64,000 bases of DNA, taken from contig JAPDOI010001736.1 in assembly GCA_029168955.1 (NCBI GenBank), positions 62,001-126,000 of the forward strand, in the 5' to 3' direction. Below the pieces are notes generated by a model, which worked only from the letters and a program-made list of their open reading frames with translations, was not told the origin of the DNA and ran no database searches. This stretch comes from Aplectana chamaeleonis. Lineage: Eukaryota > Nematoda > Chromadorea > Rhabditida > Cosmocercidae. Shown here in pieces: positions 1 to 11,819 of the stretch; position 1 is the first letter of the stretch; each line of letters starts with the position of its first letter. The position numbers were made by a program, and so were the translations under genes.

Positions 1-627
1 AAAAAGGATTTTTTTGCATGTTCTAATTATGTAATGAACTTGAGGGCACTTGACTTCATGTTCAAGTTCCATGGGCGAAGTGTCTTTGTTTTGGCATTTT
101 TTTCCACAGAAAACTGAACATCAGAAGCAAGCGAACATCGAATTGAAAAGGAGCTTTCGCTATTTGAATTTTTTGAACATCATAAAAATTGCTATTTGCA
201 CAAGACGTTGAAGCTAGGACTTTTACAAGCGTCACCATCCACCGTTTCAGACAATCGTGGCGGGACCACATCGCTATCCATTGGCAGCAAGCCAAGAGCG
301 ATGCGAATGTTCCAGAAAATGACCTGCGACAGCGAATGCGGCTGTTTGTGTCCCTTTTCTCTTTGCCAGCAAATTAATAATTACTTGGATTCCGTGGAAT
401 CGAATAGACCATACGCACAGGGCTGCGATATAGACCAAAAAGCAGGTTACGAGCGGAAGGAACACATGGTCCTGAAAATCTGCACTTAATTAGTAAAATA
501 AAGTCATTACAAACTTGTGCTCAGCGTCTAAGAACACATTTCTGCGTGAATTCTTGGTCAGTTTCGGGTCACAGGCGTAAGCATGTTCATACATCTACAC
601 ATAATTGCCCGTAAATCAGTAGTAATC
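1..627. other. unassigned sequence
   Basis: No gene or repeat is recognised. The ORFs present are under 100 codons, overlap each other on both strands and carry no motif. Confidence 0.4.
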
Positions 628-715
628 CGTAATCCGCAGTAATCCGAGTTTGCGTCAACCTTCAACAATGAACGCGAAGTCTCTTCAGGATCCACGCCGA
701 CGTTATGTCGCTGTG
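628..715. repeat. partial copy of hairpin MITE family F
   Basis: This stretch matches the right half of the hairpin repeat found complete near 22.53-22.69 and 40.32-40.48 kb. The shared blocks are a TTGCG-CAACCTTCAACA segment, GAACGCGAAGTCTCTTC and the tail GGATCC-CGCCGACGTTA. The left arm is missing, so this is a half element. Confidence 0.6.
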
Positions 716-1023
716 AGGGAAGTGACTCACAAGGGATCGAAAGTGGGTTGTAATTTCTTTTCAGAGTGAAACTCATAGCGGTCATGTGACCCGAAATCTT
801 TAGAAACACGTGGTTTTTGCTATAGACCCCTGAAAACGAAGTTAGTCAGCTTAGTTCCAGTTCAGCTGTGGGCAGCGTTTCGGTTCAATCGTTTCAGTTC
901 AGCTGAGGGCAGCTTGAGTTCGTTTCTGTGGGTTCAGTTTTCTCTGTCAACTTTTAAATTTCAGTGATAATCGTGTTTGTTCTCGTATGCACTGAAGTCG
1001 TTTGCGGTCTTTATGAATCGAGG

Positions 1024-1230
1024 TATAGTGGAGCCCACAAAGAATGTCTCATTTACTTATCAATGAGAAGCGGTCGATTGGAGATCAATGGACATGAAAC
1101 TCATTGCAGCACAACCGCTCTCGCTCAATCGGTATCGAGCGTGCTGGTATGGGATTCATGCACATTGATCCCCAGCCGACCGCTTCTGATTGATAAGTAA
1201 ATGAGACACTCTTGGTGGACTCCACTATAT
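1024..1230. mobile_element. Tc1/mariner-like MITE with TA duplication
   Basis: The two ends are inverted copies about 50 bp long, starting TATAGTGGAG on the left and ending CTCCACTATA on the right. Both arms contain TCATTTACTTATCAAT and an AGCGGTCG block in inverted order. The TA at each edge fits the TA target duplication of the Tc1/mariner superfamily. The interior is about 100 bp and non-coding. Confidence 0.75.
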
Positions 1231-1459
1231 ATGTTACTTTGTTGGTGAGTTTCTTCTCTGATTAGGAATACCAAAAAAAGGTGGCTTCTCAGGTCGATCC
1301 TTATCGTGGACGAATATGTTCGAAGGCGGCTCGTTCCATTTTACTGTCAGTGCGGCTTTGGTTATGCTTCTGGTGGACATCATCTGAATGAGCGCGGCGA
1401 CGCTGCTGTTCGACTCCAGGCTTCAGGTACTGGATGACCCCTCCACTAATGCTACAGTT

Positions 1460-1672
1460 AGGCCCGTGTCTTGTCTCCTCAAAGAAAAGCATTCAAATCT
1501 CACCCGCGGCTGGCATGGGCGGTTTAAATCTCACCGGCGGCTGGTGGTGCGATAAGCTGATCAACTGCGCTCTTCTCTCGATCGATCAGCGGACCAGCGC
1601 AAGCGACCGCACTTGCCAGGCCCCAGGTGAGATTTAAATGCTTTTCCTTGAGGAAACAAGCCGTGGACTTAA
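1460..1672. mobile_element. short MITE with 40 bp inverted ends
   Basis: Left arm CCGTGTCTTGTCTCCTC-AAAGAAAAGCATTCAAATCTCACC is mirrored on the right by GGTGAGATTTAAATGC, TTTTCCTTGAGGAAACAAG and CCGTGG. The centre holds a shorter foldback around a GATCGATC core. It is non-coding. A TTA flank is visible on both sides but the exact duplication is unclear. Confidence 0.65.
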
Positions 1673-1814
1673 CTAAATTTACGACGCCTTCAGCGATCCC
1701 TCCTATGACGTTTCACTTTTTAGGCCTTTCGTGTTCCAAACATCTTTCGCGCCACGGGAAAGCTAAAAAAAGAATCCAGAGGCGTCAAAGCTAGCGCGAA
1801 TGCGCTGCGGCAGT

Positions 1815-2090
1815 TTCTCAGATATTAATGTCTCGTTCAGAGTGCGATTGCAGTGTGACGCGATCCTTTGCCCGGCGATCGCGTCGTCGCGCAGAGCATA
1901 TATTTTTTTAAATTTTAGGCAATTGTGTCTGAACATGCTGCAACCTGATAGCGCGTCGCGACCAGATCAATGTGAGAGGTTTCTATCCGATCGCTTCGCA
2001 GTGCGATTGCGCTCTGAAAGAGGCCTAACATCGGTAGGAACGCGGGCTAAACAACACACGCGCCGCGATCCGCTCGCCATGCTCTCTTGA
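1815..2090. repeat. weak foldback repeat
   Basis: A segment near 1838-1866 containing TCAGAGTGCGATTG and GACGCGATC is mirrored imperfectly by CGATCGCTTCGCAGTGCG at about 1988-2020. This suggests an old inverted-repeat element. Boundaries and family are unknown. Confidence 0.35.
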
Positions 2091-2559
2091 TCAGCCCGGA
2101 GACGCTTTCAGCGCTGTCGGTCCGACCCGTGTCGTTATCTGAGTAGCTATTGGTCATCCATCGTTCTGCGTGACCTCTCGCTCTTTATTGTAACTCGCGC
2201 AGATCAATGCCTATCATGCCCTCCTTCCAATGAAGAAGGCTGATAATGAATGGGTATTGGTTTGAATGGTTTAGTATCTGCATTCATCCTTTGCGCGACT
2301 AGAAGAGGACAATGACTACATCGAGACAGACGAGGGTTTGCTAAGGACGCAAGCGGGAACATCGATCGGTGCACGATTGATCAAGGTCCGGGATTTAAGT
2401 ATTTTGTATGAATTTCGTCTCTCAATCCAAAGCTGAAAGCGGGGTTTGATTGAACAAGGGTGAAAAAACGGTAAAAAATGTTTTTTTCCAGGTCTTGTCA
2501 TCGACAGGGGAACGCGCTGTGGGCGAGATGTCAATGAAAGCGTATGTTGGTCAGGTGTG

Positions 2560-3134
2560 TTTTGTGAACTTGGTTAGAATATTTTTTGGGAATAAAAGAG
2601 CAGGATAAAAACCCTATCCTAGCTGCCCGAGTAATTGTTAAAGAAAAAGTTATGGGCGTAGAAGTTGCGAGCTCTGTAGGTAAATAAAATTTATCTGCTG
2701 TAAACGTCTTTATCGTTCGAATTATCGAAAACGTGACTCATATTCGTGTTCAGCGCCTCAAATATCCCTCCTGAGAGAAGTTCGGGCGAAAAATATGATT
2801 GAATTTTAAAAAAAAGTGTTGAAAATTTTATCGTTACTTGGGCAGCTAAAATAAGGGTTTTTTCAAGTACCCGGAAGGTGATCGATCAGAAAAAAGGTGC
2901 TATGTGGGAAGGGGGAGCCACTGTTTATCGCAATCGGCCACGCCCATTTTTCCGTGCCGCAATGACTCTCCTGATTTTGGCAGGGGAGGAAAACCCCGGG
3001 TGGGCGCTCAAATTTAGTGCGGCACAGTAAAATGGGCGTGGCCAAGTCCATCGCGCCTCAGTGGCCCCCCCTTCCCACATAGCACCGAAAAAACATGGCT
3101 ACATGGCAGATAGGTCTGGTCACTCCCTAGTAAG
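2560..3134. mobile_element. MITE family N, copy 1, with a nested MITE
   Basis: It shares with 20.23-20.69 kb the internal blocks CTAGCTGCCCGAGTAAT, GTTATGGGCG..AGTTGCGAGCTC, TCGTTCGAATTATCGAAA (imperfect) and the end GGTCTGGTCACTCCCTAG. The right end is clear. The left end is degraded. A second, unrelated MITE interrupts it at about 2896-3090. Confidence 0.65.
2896..3090. mobile_element. MITE nested inside family N
   Basis: The near-perfect terminal inverted repeats are GTGCTATGTGGGAAGGGGG on the left and the matching CCCTTCCCACATAGCAC on the right. CCACTG/CAGTGG follows inside each arm, then a second inner pair around CACGCCCATTTT and AAAATGGGCGTGGC. It sits within the family N body, so it inserted later. 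Confidence 0.75.
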
Positions 3135-3288
3135 GAGGAAGTTGGTAGTTTTTTCTTCCAAAGTTTAAAATACTGTCTACCTATTAGTAGTAATGTTTTT
3201 CAGAATATTTTGTCGTTTTAGTACGGTTTTTTCTTCTGAAAATCTGTTATTAGTCTCCCGGTGTTTTGAATTCTTTTCCTTGGAAGGG

Positions 3289-4605
3289 TCACTTCTGCTA
3301 CCAAACGAGTACAGTTACGGAGCTTCGGGAGCGAAAAATATTTTGGCACTGGAGCGCGTTTTCCTCCCGTCCCTTTAATCGTTGCAGGTTTTGCTATGCC
3401 AGCCGTGATCTGCACGTGCATAAATAATGTTTTGGGGGAATGGCAAATTTTTGAATTAAAAAATACCTCGATTTTGTACTAAGGATTGAAACTCCGGGTG
3501 GGCGAAATTCTCGCGTGCGTTCTAAATTTCTCACACTCCGGGGTTCCAACCCCTGGCCCAAAATCGGGCCGCACAAATGCAAACTTAATATCGAATCCAG
3601 CTCATCGCAAGCGCGACTGTACATACGACACTCAACAGCCAATTTCGTTAACGCATACTTATACAACGAAATAATGTGTGTAGAAGCTTCAGAGAAATGC
3701 TGGGGGCTACTTCCCTGGAACTTTGGAGAGCAAAAATGTATTTGGCGTGAATAAACGTACGTACTGGAGAGGGATGTCAAAAAAGAATTCGCATCCACTT
3801 AAAAATTTTCCACTATTGGGATTTCTATAAAGTTTGATGCGTGTGCCAAACATTTTCCAAATTGCTCAAAGGGGTTGAAACTCCGCGTGTACCGAATTTT
3901 GACGTGGGTACGGAATTTTCCTCCGACCCCCCCCCCTCTCTATTATGCGTATTTCAACCTCCTTCAAACTGTCACACCACCCAGGGGTGTGGCAGTACAA
4001 GCCTGTATGTCTCACAACATACGGTAATTATGACAATTTCGTAAATGAGAAGTGTTTAACAGTGTTGTAATCAGTGTTCTTGGCTTAACTGATTTTCCTC
4101 GGTGGCGTCGGAACTCGTCCGCGCCATCATTTTCACACCCAACAAACTTTGGACCAACCCGGGTTTTCCCTCCCCTTCCAGAATCAGGAGAGTTATGGAC
4201 CCTATTGAGTGTATCGTACACACAAAGTCAAATTTCCAATTTGAGTTAAACCTCTGGTTTCAGAGCTCAGAAAATTGCGGCCTCTTGCGAGCTCCGACGT
4301 GAATTCTCTGAGGAAATTCCTCACGGCATTTCCACAGACAATTCACATTTGGCAAAATCAATCGCCTTTGTCGTCCAGTATAACTATTACCCCCGAATTG
4401 GTCTTTCCTTTAACACGAGCATGCATTTTCTGAAGATTGCAATGCTTCTGTCGTCCACCTTCAAATCGATAGAAATGGCGCGATGGTGATCGAGAAATTG
4501 ACACGATTAGGAAAACGCGCTCCAATGCTAAAATATTTTTCGCTCCCAAAGCTCCGTAACTGTACTCCTACCAAACCCCCAAGGAAGGGTTACTTCTGCT
4601 ACCAA
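3289..4605. mobile_element. non-autonomous element with long inverted arms (family O)
   Basis: The left segment (about 3309-3372) carries AGTACAGTTACGGAGCTT, GGGAGCGAAAAATATTTT and GGAGCGCGTTTTCCT. The right segment (about 4502-4570) carries the same blocks in inverted order. Between them are two direct repeats beginning TTGAAACTCCG (about 3487 and 3872). No coding motif is seen. The outer ends are uncertain because the TTCTGCTACCAAAC block occurs in both orientations near the right side. Confidence 0.55.
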
Positions 4606-4639
4606 ACCCCCAATTCATCCATGGGGGTTGGCCAGAAAG

Positions 4640-6018
4640 GTTTTTTTTGAGAATGTAACAAATACTGGTTAATTTGGGTAGTTGACTTGTTCATTTTTCA
4701 GGATCTGTTGCTATTTACGAATCGGATAGAAGGGCTTCATAGGGAAGTATATTTGGAAAACATCTGAGACTATCACTGATTCGTGGTTCTTGGGGAAATT
4801 GAGAAAAAAGAGAAGAAATTAAGAAAATTACCAACCTCACTTTACAAGATTTGCTTAGTTTTACGAGTCCGTACTGACGAGCCCACTTTTCTATACTTGG
4901 CTGCCTACGGATGAAAGGGCGAAACAGCCGTCCCATGAATTCTGTTTTTCATCTATCGTAACATTTTTTTTCCAGATCATGTACATTTCCACTAGAACGG
5001 CTGCCAGGTTTGTGGTTATGACTTAGAAGGTAAGGAACTTCAAAACCTGGAAGATGTAAGGTGACTTTCGACATTTTAAAGAATTTCTGCTTTGTCGAGG
5101 GTCAGGGGTTTGGAACGCTAATTTTTCAACAGGCCCCTCTCCAGGAGCGTGATTTTTGCAACTGCAGGAGATTTTCTCAGAACCCCCCTCCCCAGGAGCA
5201 AGACGGGTTACACCCGCTGAAAGACCTACCTCAATCTACAGTAGCCATCAGATTAGCGACGAACGAACTCTAAATTCGCGTTTAGGGCCCGAAATAATTT
5301 CAGTTAAAATTTCAAGCCGAATCCGGAAATTTCCCCCCTGAAATTTCTGAAAATTCCCGAGTGCTCATACCTTTCGCGGGGCAACGGAAACGCTCATCTC
5401 CAGAAACTCCCGAGACATTTTGGTTAATCGTTCCAGCCGCGAAGCGGTTGGAGGCTTGGCGTTGCACAGATTTTTTGGTGATCACAACTGCTCCGGTTGA
5501 CGAGTGACGGTTGACGTGTCCGTTACGGACTCTCAGTGGCACCCACTGGTAGTGGTCGCAGGGGGTCAATTGGGCAGGCAGGTACTGTTCTTCTTTGGGC
5601 CAAATTCCGGTCCGAAATTGCGTCTCGACAGGCTTTGCGGCCGCGCGCCTTCGAGTCAGAACAGTTTTCAGCGCCGCAGCAGCCGATCTGTTGACCCTAG
5701 GTGGGTTTTAGTGACTGGAAGCTTCAATAAACTTCAGGCCTCAATTCGAGAAATCCGGTCGCTTTGTTGTGGCATAACCGGTCGCTATGCTGCTTACACT
5801 GTCTGGCTCAGGTAATCTAGAAAAGTTTTCGTTTCAGGTAGAACCATATTAACAAAATTGCACAAGTTATGGTTTCTCACCCGATTCGGGTTCAAACCTG
5901 TTAGTTTGTTAGTTGGCATTCATCAGAAGAAGCTTAGTTGGCATTCCTTTCTTTACATCAAGCGGTTTATTGCATTGAATCTTATACACATGAACTTTAC
6001 ATACGTCTTAGTATATTT
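4640..6018. other. unassigned sequence
   Basis: No gene is recognised. ORFs of up to 103 codons occur (for example 5504-5815) but have no motif, splice context or matching repeat in the window. C-rich runs at 5185-5215 and 5330-5345 are noted. Confidence 0.4.
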
Positions 6019-6367
6019 ATTACACCCTTCTTCTTCTTCTTCTTTGCAGCCACATTGAGGGTTCTGTCATAGGTTGAGAAACTGGGCGACCAGTAACGGA
6101 TTCGTCCATAAGTCCATTACGGTCAGCGTGATGGGTCTCTCCGGACATTTGAAAAGGTGTGCCCGAAGGAGAGCTGCGGCCGGCCAGCACCTCTCCCATG
6201 ACAAAAACCCTCTTTGTGGAGGGGATGACGTCGGTTTGCACGGAGGCGATCTTCTTTCCTCCACACTGCCACGGCACGAACGTACGACATCTCGGCAGCA
6301 TTACACCCTTACCTGAACCATGCTGGCTATTTTCATTATTCCTTTTAGGGGAAAGGAAAGGCAGCAT
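6019..6367 (-). mobile_element. possible 3' end of a non-LTR retrotransposon with GAA tail
   Basis: Read on the minus strand, this moderately GC-rich stretch runs into TGGCTGCAAAGAAG followed by a short GAA-repeat tail (plus-strand TTC repeat at 6029-6047) and then AT-rich flank. A short 3' microsatellite is typical of RTE/CR1-type LINEs. An open frame of 115 codons crosses it but shows no reverse transcriptase motif, so the call rests only on tail architecture. Confidence 0.3.
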
Positions 6368-8052
6368 ACTTTGCCGATGGGTAGCTACTTACTAGAGAAC
6401 CTCGCATGGTGTTCCTTCGGATCAAAAAGCTGCTGAATGTCTAGTCAACTCTGGCACGCTCTCTTCAAATATGAACTCCGATTTTGCTGCGGATATCTGC
6501 GAAAAAAGTAGTAGCCTGTCAAATTCGTAATTCTTGCAACTGAGCTGAACGTGACGTTTGTAGTTCTCGGATGAATTTGCCTAAAAGGTTCCATGAAGGG
6601 TTATTTGACGTGCCGAGCTTGAATTCTAGGGCGGTTTCTTAATTTTCAAGAGAGTAAGCTGGGGATGCAAAAGTTACAGATTTCTAAGAAGGCTAGAAGC
6701 CTCTCATTGTTTGTTAGGCGCATTTTTCAATCAAAAACGTGCATTACTCTTCCGGAAATCTCCGTAGACGTAGAAGTTTTTCTGTATGGGTTTTCTGGGG
6801 TGCTGAGCACGAATCTGCAACCCGTTTATCGATTTTCAACAGATTACGGTGGGCTACAGTGAGTATACGGCAGCTTGGTAAAAGTCTCAGATTTGGTTCA
6901 AAATTCCTCCGTAGATGTTATTTGGGACGCCGAACACGAATTTGAGGTCTATTTTTACATTTTCAAAATATGAAGGTAGGTGGCGCTGATTAAAAGGCAT
7001 TATGCTTACCGTAACCTACGGTAACCCCTAAGGCTAGCGACAAACACACACCAGTAGCGTTCAGCGCTCTGAATAACCCCCAGTTGAAAGTTCTCAGCCG
7101 GATCCGAAAAATAAAATTTCTCAAACACCCTAAAAATTGGTTGGTGGGTCCCTTGCCTTTTCGCAATGCTTCAAAAACGCTTATATTTTCGTGCAGCGGT
7201 GTCCGTAGCAAAACCCGTGCTACTTGATTCAGGCTCCTGTAATAGTTCGACGATAGTCTGACGTAGCCCCCCGGTCGTCGGTAGTCCCATCTACGTCCTT
7301 CATGCGCCTGCATTGGACGTGCTTGACTTGATGAAGCCATCTTGTAAATGGTAAAATGGTATTAGTGATCCAACTTCGATCGGGGTGGGACATACAGGAA
7401 CTACGGATGACCTAAGAAAGGCCACCCAAGAACAATTTTTTGTCCTGTTTCTGAATGCTTTACTTGCACATCGACCACTGCTTTTGCTCTCCGTGCCACT
7501 GCTGTTGCTGTCTGTTTCAGCTCCTCCAGCCCGACCAAACAGCAACACCAGTAACCGGGAGATTGGTAGAACGAGCCGAACTGTCAGGCGGCAACAATTC
7601 CTATTAGTTGCAAATCTTTAAGAAACGTTAATAAATTCCGCTCGTGTACAACTTAGGGATATACAGTGGCTGTAGGAAGCCCTCTACGGCGCGTTCATAC
7701 GTCGCGAGGATGCGCGGACTCGTTGTTGCGCCCTCTTCAACGCTCCCCGAAGCTGAAAGATGCCCGAAAAAATATAGGCAAACACTTGCTCTAGGTTGAT
7801 TCGATTGTGACATAACGTTTGACCGGGTGAAGAGTCATTCAAGTTGATCCGCTGGCGGTCCATTTCCACTGTTTGTGACATACAAGATGTCACATACAAC
7901 ATGTTTGTGACATACAACATAGAACGAGATACAAGCAGGTGGTACCCAAGTTCATGATTGCACAGCCTTTGATGTGTTCAAGCTCCCGTCATATGGATCT
8001 AAACTCGAATTTCATCAGAGATGAATACGAATAAACAATTGTAGTTGCAGAG
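6368..8052. other. unassigned sequence upstream of the Harbinger transposase
   Basis: No gene is recognised. A short tandem of the unit GTGACATACAA-ATGTCACATACAACAT lies at 7873-7922. An intron-acceptor-like TGTCTGTTTCAG occurs near 7520 ahead of an open stretch, but no exon chain could be built. Confidence 0.35.
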
Positions 8053-9423
8053 ATGAACCGTGAGAATTTGGTTGTGGAAGATGAGTTCGAGGACGATGAT
8101 CGTGTTGAACGGGTGCCAAGGGTGTTTCGCGATCGCAGCTGTCTATTCGACAGATTGGATGATGGAGATTTTCGGCAGCGATATCGTTCCACCAGAGCAG
8201 GGTTTTTAATTTGGTTGATATGATGTCGGAACTTGAGCCCCGGACGAACAGGTTATTTTTAGTACAAACTTACTGCAATGAGGGCTGTGCCCGCTTGATA
8301 GATGGATCGTATCATGATTGATGTTTGTCTCAGGTCAGGATCAGTTCCCGCTGCCTACAAACTGGGCATGACGATCCGGGTCCTGGCCTCAAGGGACTTC
8401 CAACTTCTCGCTGGTGATGCTTTTGGTGTGTCTCATGCGACTGTATCGAAGACTGCTGCGGAAGTGTCTAAATGGTTCTGTGACAATAGCAGACTGTTTG
8501 TTGAATGGCACACGGATGAGGAGAGCACTGCTATGCAGCGTAGGGTCTTCGCGGAATACAGGCTGCCGGGCGTTGTTGGGGCGATTGACGGGACCCACGT
8601 TCCCATTGCCAAGCCAAGAATCAGCGAATATTCGTATATTAATAGGTGAGGAAAGCGTCCATTATGCTTAATCAGTCCACTTAACAAAGTGATTTCAGGA
8701 AAGGATTTGCGAGCATCAATACTGGAGCGATTGTAGACGATCGTTACCGATTCCTTTGGTTCTCAACTCGTTTTCCAGGACGTTCGCATGACAGTCGAGT
8801 GTGGCGCGAATCTGCTCTGTATGTTTTACAGGAATTTTTAGTTTTATCTGTCATTGTGCTGTCTTGGTTACCATAACCGCTTCAGATATGAAGCGTTCGC
8901 CTCTGGAGAGTTGCATGGAAGGATTGTAGGAGATAGCGCATATCGCGCAGAACCTTTTCTGATAAAAATTTTTGGCGGTTCGGATTTGACGAGATCACGT
9001 TGGTATTTTTTTCCATTTATATGCATGTTTCACATGTTATGTGAACTTTGGTTTTGCAGAGATGGCCTACAACAGAGCGATCTGTAGGTTTCGCGCAAAA
9101 GTTGAACAAGCGTTTGGACAATTGAAGAGGCAGTTTCACGCCCTACAAGCAGGTTTGAGGTAATTGGGGCAATGACGATTTATGCACTATCCATAATTAT
9201 CCCTAACTTTTCATTTTATAGGTACAGCCCGAACAAGGCGTGTGACCTGATAACGACAGCAATCTGCCTTCGCAATCATGCGATCAAATGTCAGGAACCT
9301 ACTTCATACAACGACGAAGAATATGATGACAACGACAACTCTAACGCATCCTTCGATAGCGGAGAAGCCGACCAGCAGACGGGGCAGGAGGTGATGTTGT
9401 CTATTGTTAGGGACTACTTTTAA
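8053..9423 (+). pseudogene. PIF/Harbinger transposase, six exons, one frameshift
   Basis: This is a DDE nuclease of the PIF/Harbinger superfamily that would cut and join transposon ends in the nucleus. Exons inferred from GT..AG junctions with matching phases are 8053-8251, 8334-8645, 8699-8818, 8886-8977, 9060-9159 and 9222-9423. The introns are 82, 53, 67, 82 and 62 bp. The donor of the fourth intron (GTTCGG) is weak. Restoring one missing base gives a total of 342 codons including stop, near the usual family size. Motifs in order are LEPRTNR, GDAFGVSHATVSK, AIDGTHVPI (first Asp, codon 8587-8589), PGRSHDSRVW (second Asp), GDSAYRAEPF and VEQAFGQLK (Glu). A 1-nt deletion at about 8187, between RYR and HQSRVF, breaks exon 1. 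The C-terminus is acidic. A decayed inverted copy lies at 10.03-10.62 kb. Confidence 0.85.
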
Positions 9424-9695
9424 GTACTGATGTACATCGATTTTCGGTACTCTTTCGGAACAGACGACCCAATAAGATAAATTTGATGAGAAATGTTTAT
9501 ATCAATAGGGTCGTCGAATGATTTCGTTTTTTTTTGAAACACACTGAACTGTTTGATGTGACCAACCGAGGGGTCGGTCAAACCCAAAGAATTGCTAATT
9601 TCAATGTATTCTTTAATGGGTCGTCTCTTCCGAAAGAGCACCCACTTTTCCTTAGCAATGGACAACTGATTTTGTCGCTCGGCCTCCGTGCTCAT
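9420..9695 (-). CDS. unrecognised 91-codon ORF between transposase copies
   Basis: A minus-strand ORF converges on the end of the Harbinger transposase. Its product is basic and polar with no motif I recognise. The in-frame sequence upstream continues with a QQQ-rich stretch. It could be part of the transposon or chance. No splice signals were identified with confidence. Confidence 0.2.
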   Translation of the reverse strand: MSTEAERQNQLSIAKEKWVLFRKRRPIKEYIEISNSLGLTDPSVGHIKQFSVFQKKTKSFDDPIDINISHQIYLIGSSVPKEYRKSMYIST

Positions 9696-10033
9696 AGTCC
9701 ACCATTGTATTCTTTGTTGTTGTATGAGTTGGTTTTTGACACCTCAAAGATAGCGAAGGCAGATTTTACACTTGCAAGGGTCACAACTTACACGTGCTCA
9801 AACCTGCCTGTTGGCCTCTTCAGTTTCCACGCGTTTGTTACCATCCATCTCGTCATGTCCCAAATACCAAAATTTTTAGTCAGCATTGGCAAACGCTATT
9901 TCCAACAATTCTGTCATGCTACTCTCCAGCGGCGAACACCTGATAGCCATGACTGATAAAAGCAAGGTAAAATCAGATTCGTGTCACACTCTGCTGTCTT
10001 GCGAATGCCCTGGGAAGCAGTCTTTAAACCACA

Positions 10034-10620
10034 GGAATTAGTAACGATCATCTACAATCGCTCCAGTATTAGTGCTGGCAAATCCCTTCCTTGCACTGAC
10101 CTCACACAGGTATACTTAGACGAAGTACCCTTTACGCTTGGCTTGGTAATGGGAGTTGCGGTACCGTCAATCGCCCAACAACACTCAGTGGTATTCCGTG
10201 AAGACCCTGTGCTGCAATTTAATACTCTATTCATCTGTGGGTCATTCAACAAACAGTCGTTCCAATATTGTTACAGAACCATCTAGACCATTCCCCAACA
10301 ACATTCGATACAGTTGATTGAAACGCATCAAATCATCGTCTGCCAGACCCTCGATGTCCCCGATGAATCAAAACCCTGACCCTCATCCCCCGTTTCTAGG
10401 CAGTGGACAGTGATCTCGACCTGAGACAAACATGGGACACGGTTGTCTCCAACCACGTCTTAGGCTCGAAATCCGTAATTCTATCAGGGAAGTTAGATAA
10501 CACCCTGGGTTATCGAAGCCGGAAATCTCCATCATCCAATCTGTCGAATAGACCGCTGCGATCGCGAAACACCCTTGGCACCCGATCCCCATGTTCATCG
10601 TCCTTGAAGTTTAACTAGCC
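10034..10620 (-). pseudogene. decayed second Harbinger transposase, inverted
   Basis: On the minus strand the 5' block (about 10500-10610) encodes the same FRDRS-LFDRLDDGDFR segment as exon 1 of the 8.05 kb copy. The block at about 10130-10260 encodes WAIDGTATPITKPS, equivalent to GAIDGTHVPIAKP. The block at about 10034-10095 matches RKGFAS-NTGAIVDDRY. Stops and indels interrupt all parts, and the sequence coding for GD..Y and the Glu motif is absent. Orientation is opposite to the better copy. Confidence 0.75.
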
Positions 10621-10989
10621 CTCGTTTATTAACTATGTTGTAATGTATTGTTATCAGCTTTTGTATATCTATGATTTTTATGTTGTGTATGTAGTGTGAT
10701 ATCTAAGTAGCTCTGATAAACTTTGTTGGAAACAAATTCAAACAGCAACAACAACCAACAAACATATTAATCAATTATCGACAAGCTTAAATGAAGACTG
10801 GGCATTATTCAGGTCTGACTGTCAGTCTGTGCCCTTATTTAGTGAGTCACAACAAACCAAATCAAATCTCTTTGTTAAATAAATGCCGAAGCCTTCACTT
10901 TTGGGAACGAGGTATCAAATAAATATTTTTATAAATGAATAATAAATAGTAATAAATAATTTAATAAATAAGTTCCACGATAAAATTTT
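10621..10989. other. AT-rich spacer between divergent Harbinger remnants
   Basis: It separates the minus-strand transposase remnant from the plus-strand Myb-like remnant, as a divergent promoter region of one Harbinger element would. It includes an ATAA-rich tract at 10920-10975. No TATA box or terminal repeat was identified with confidence. Confidence 0.3.
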
Positions 10990-11682
10990 GATTTCAGAGG
11001 CGGAAAAGGCCGTAAATGTAAACGTGTCTGCTCCAAGCCGAGGTGTTTCACGGCACTCTTTGACCGGGGTGGAATGGCCTATTACGATCGGTTAGCACAT
11101 TAATTCCAGGATGCAGGGTCAAGCGTGGTCGTAAAAATTTCGAATTTAGGAAAAATGGAGGAGGGGGTCGCTCCGATTTCGAAAATTTACGCAACACCCC
11201 GCTTGACCTTGCCAGGACGATCTTGGTGTGGATTTGGGGCATAAAGAGAATCCGGGATATTAGATTGGGGCTTGCAGAATTGCATTCTGACTTTTCAGAA
11301 AGGCAAGGCACGAGGAAAGGATCAGAACCACCTCAACAGCACTATGAGAATACCCGGCTGATTCCAGTGGGTGATGAATCTCCTGTATCACGATGTTGCC
11401 GTCACAGGCATCCCGTGAGGGATATAGTCATGTAAGTGAATCAATGCCTTCTTTCGGAAGTATGTGATCAGAAGAATTTCCAGTCCGGCGACAACAACGT
11501 CCGCCAAGCGGAGCTTTGCATTGCCGAGGACTTCATTCCCAGAGGAGATAGCAGAGACCAATGGTCCAGATGAGGAGGAAAACGCAGCAGATGAATTGAC
11601 TGCTGTGCGAGCGGAACGGGAGATAATGGAATCAGAGATGCTAAAGGAACAACACATTAACTGGAGCGGGAAATATTGAGAA
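10990..11682 (+). pseudogene. decayed Myb/SANT-like Harbinger companion gene
   Basis: This is a plus-strand relative of the intact minus gene at 11.82-12.82 kb. Its first visible exon (10998-11090) follows TTTCAG and ends CGATCG before GTTAGC, the same junction as the intact copy. About 130 bp of foreign C-rich sequence (about 11100-11225) replaces the start of the next exon. Homology resumes with RIRDIRLGLAELHSDF and ends at a GTAAGT donor near 11431. The last exon (about 11487 on, after TTTCCAG) reads LPRTSFPEEIAETNGP and DEEENAADE. The coiled-coil tail is cut short by a stop at 11677-11679. Several segments are out of frame. Confidence 0.75.
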
Positions 11683-11819
11683 ATCGATGTAACAGTAGGA
11701 CAGGACGCGTGTGAGGAGACAAAAAGAAGCTCACGCGGGAGCGGACTGGTATGTTGCGTGGAAAGGGTGGACAATTTGAGCGAAGAAAAATAAAGAAGCT
11801 TAAAAAAATAAGATCAAAG

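Noticed and set aside
3484..3930. Direct repeats starting TTGAAACTCCG as possible LTRs
   Set aside because: Only about 55 bp each and diverged, with no polypurine tract, primer site or gag/pol between them.
5884..5905. GGGTTCAAACC resembling a tRNA T-loop
   Set aside because: No flanking stem, D-arm or anticodon arm can be built around it.
9534..9956. 140-codon plus ORF downstream of the Harbinger transposase
   Set aside because: It overlaps an opposite-strand frame, has no motif, and does not continue the transposase.
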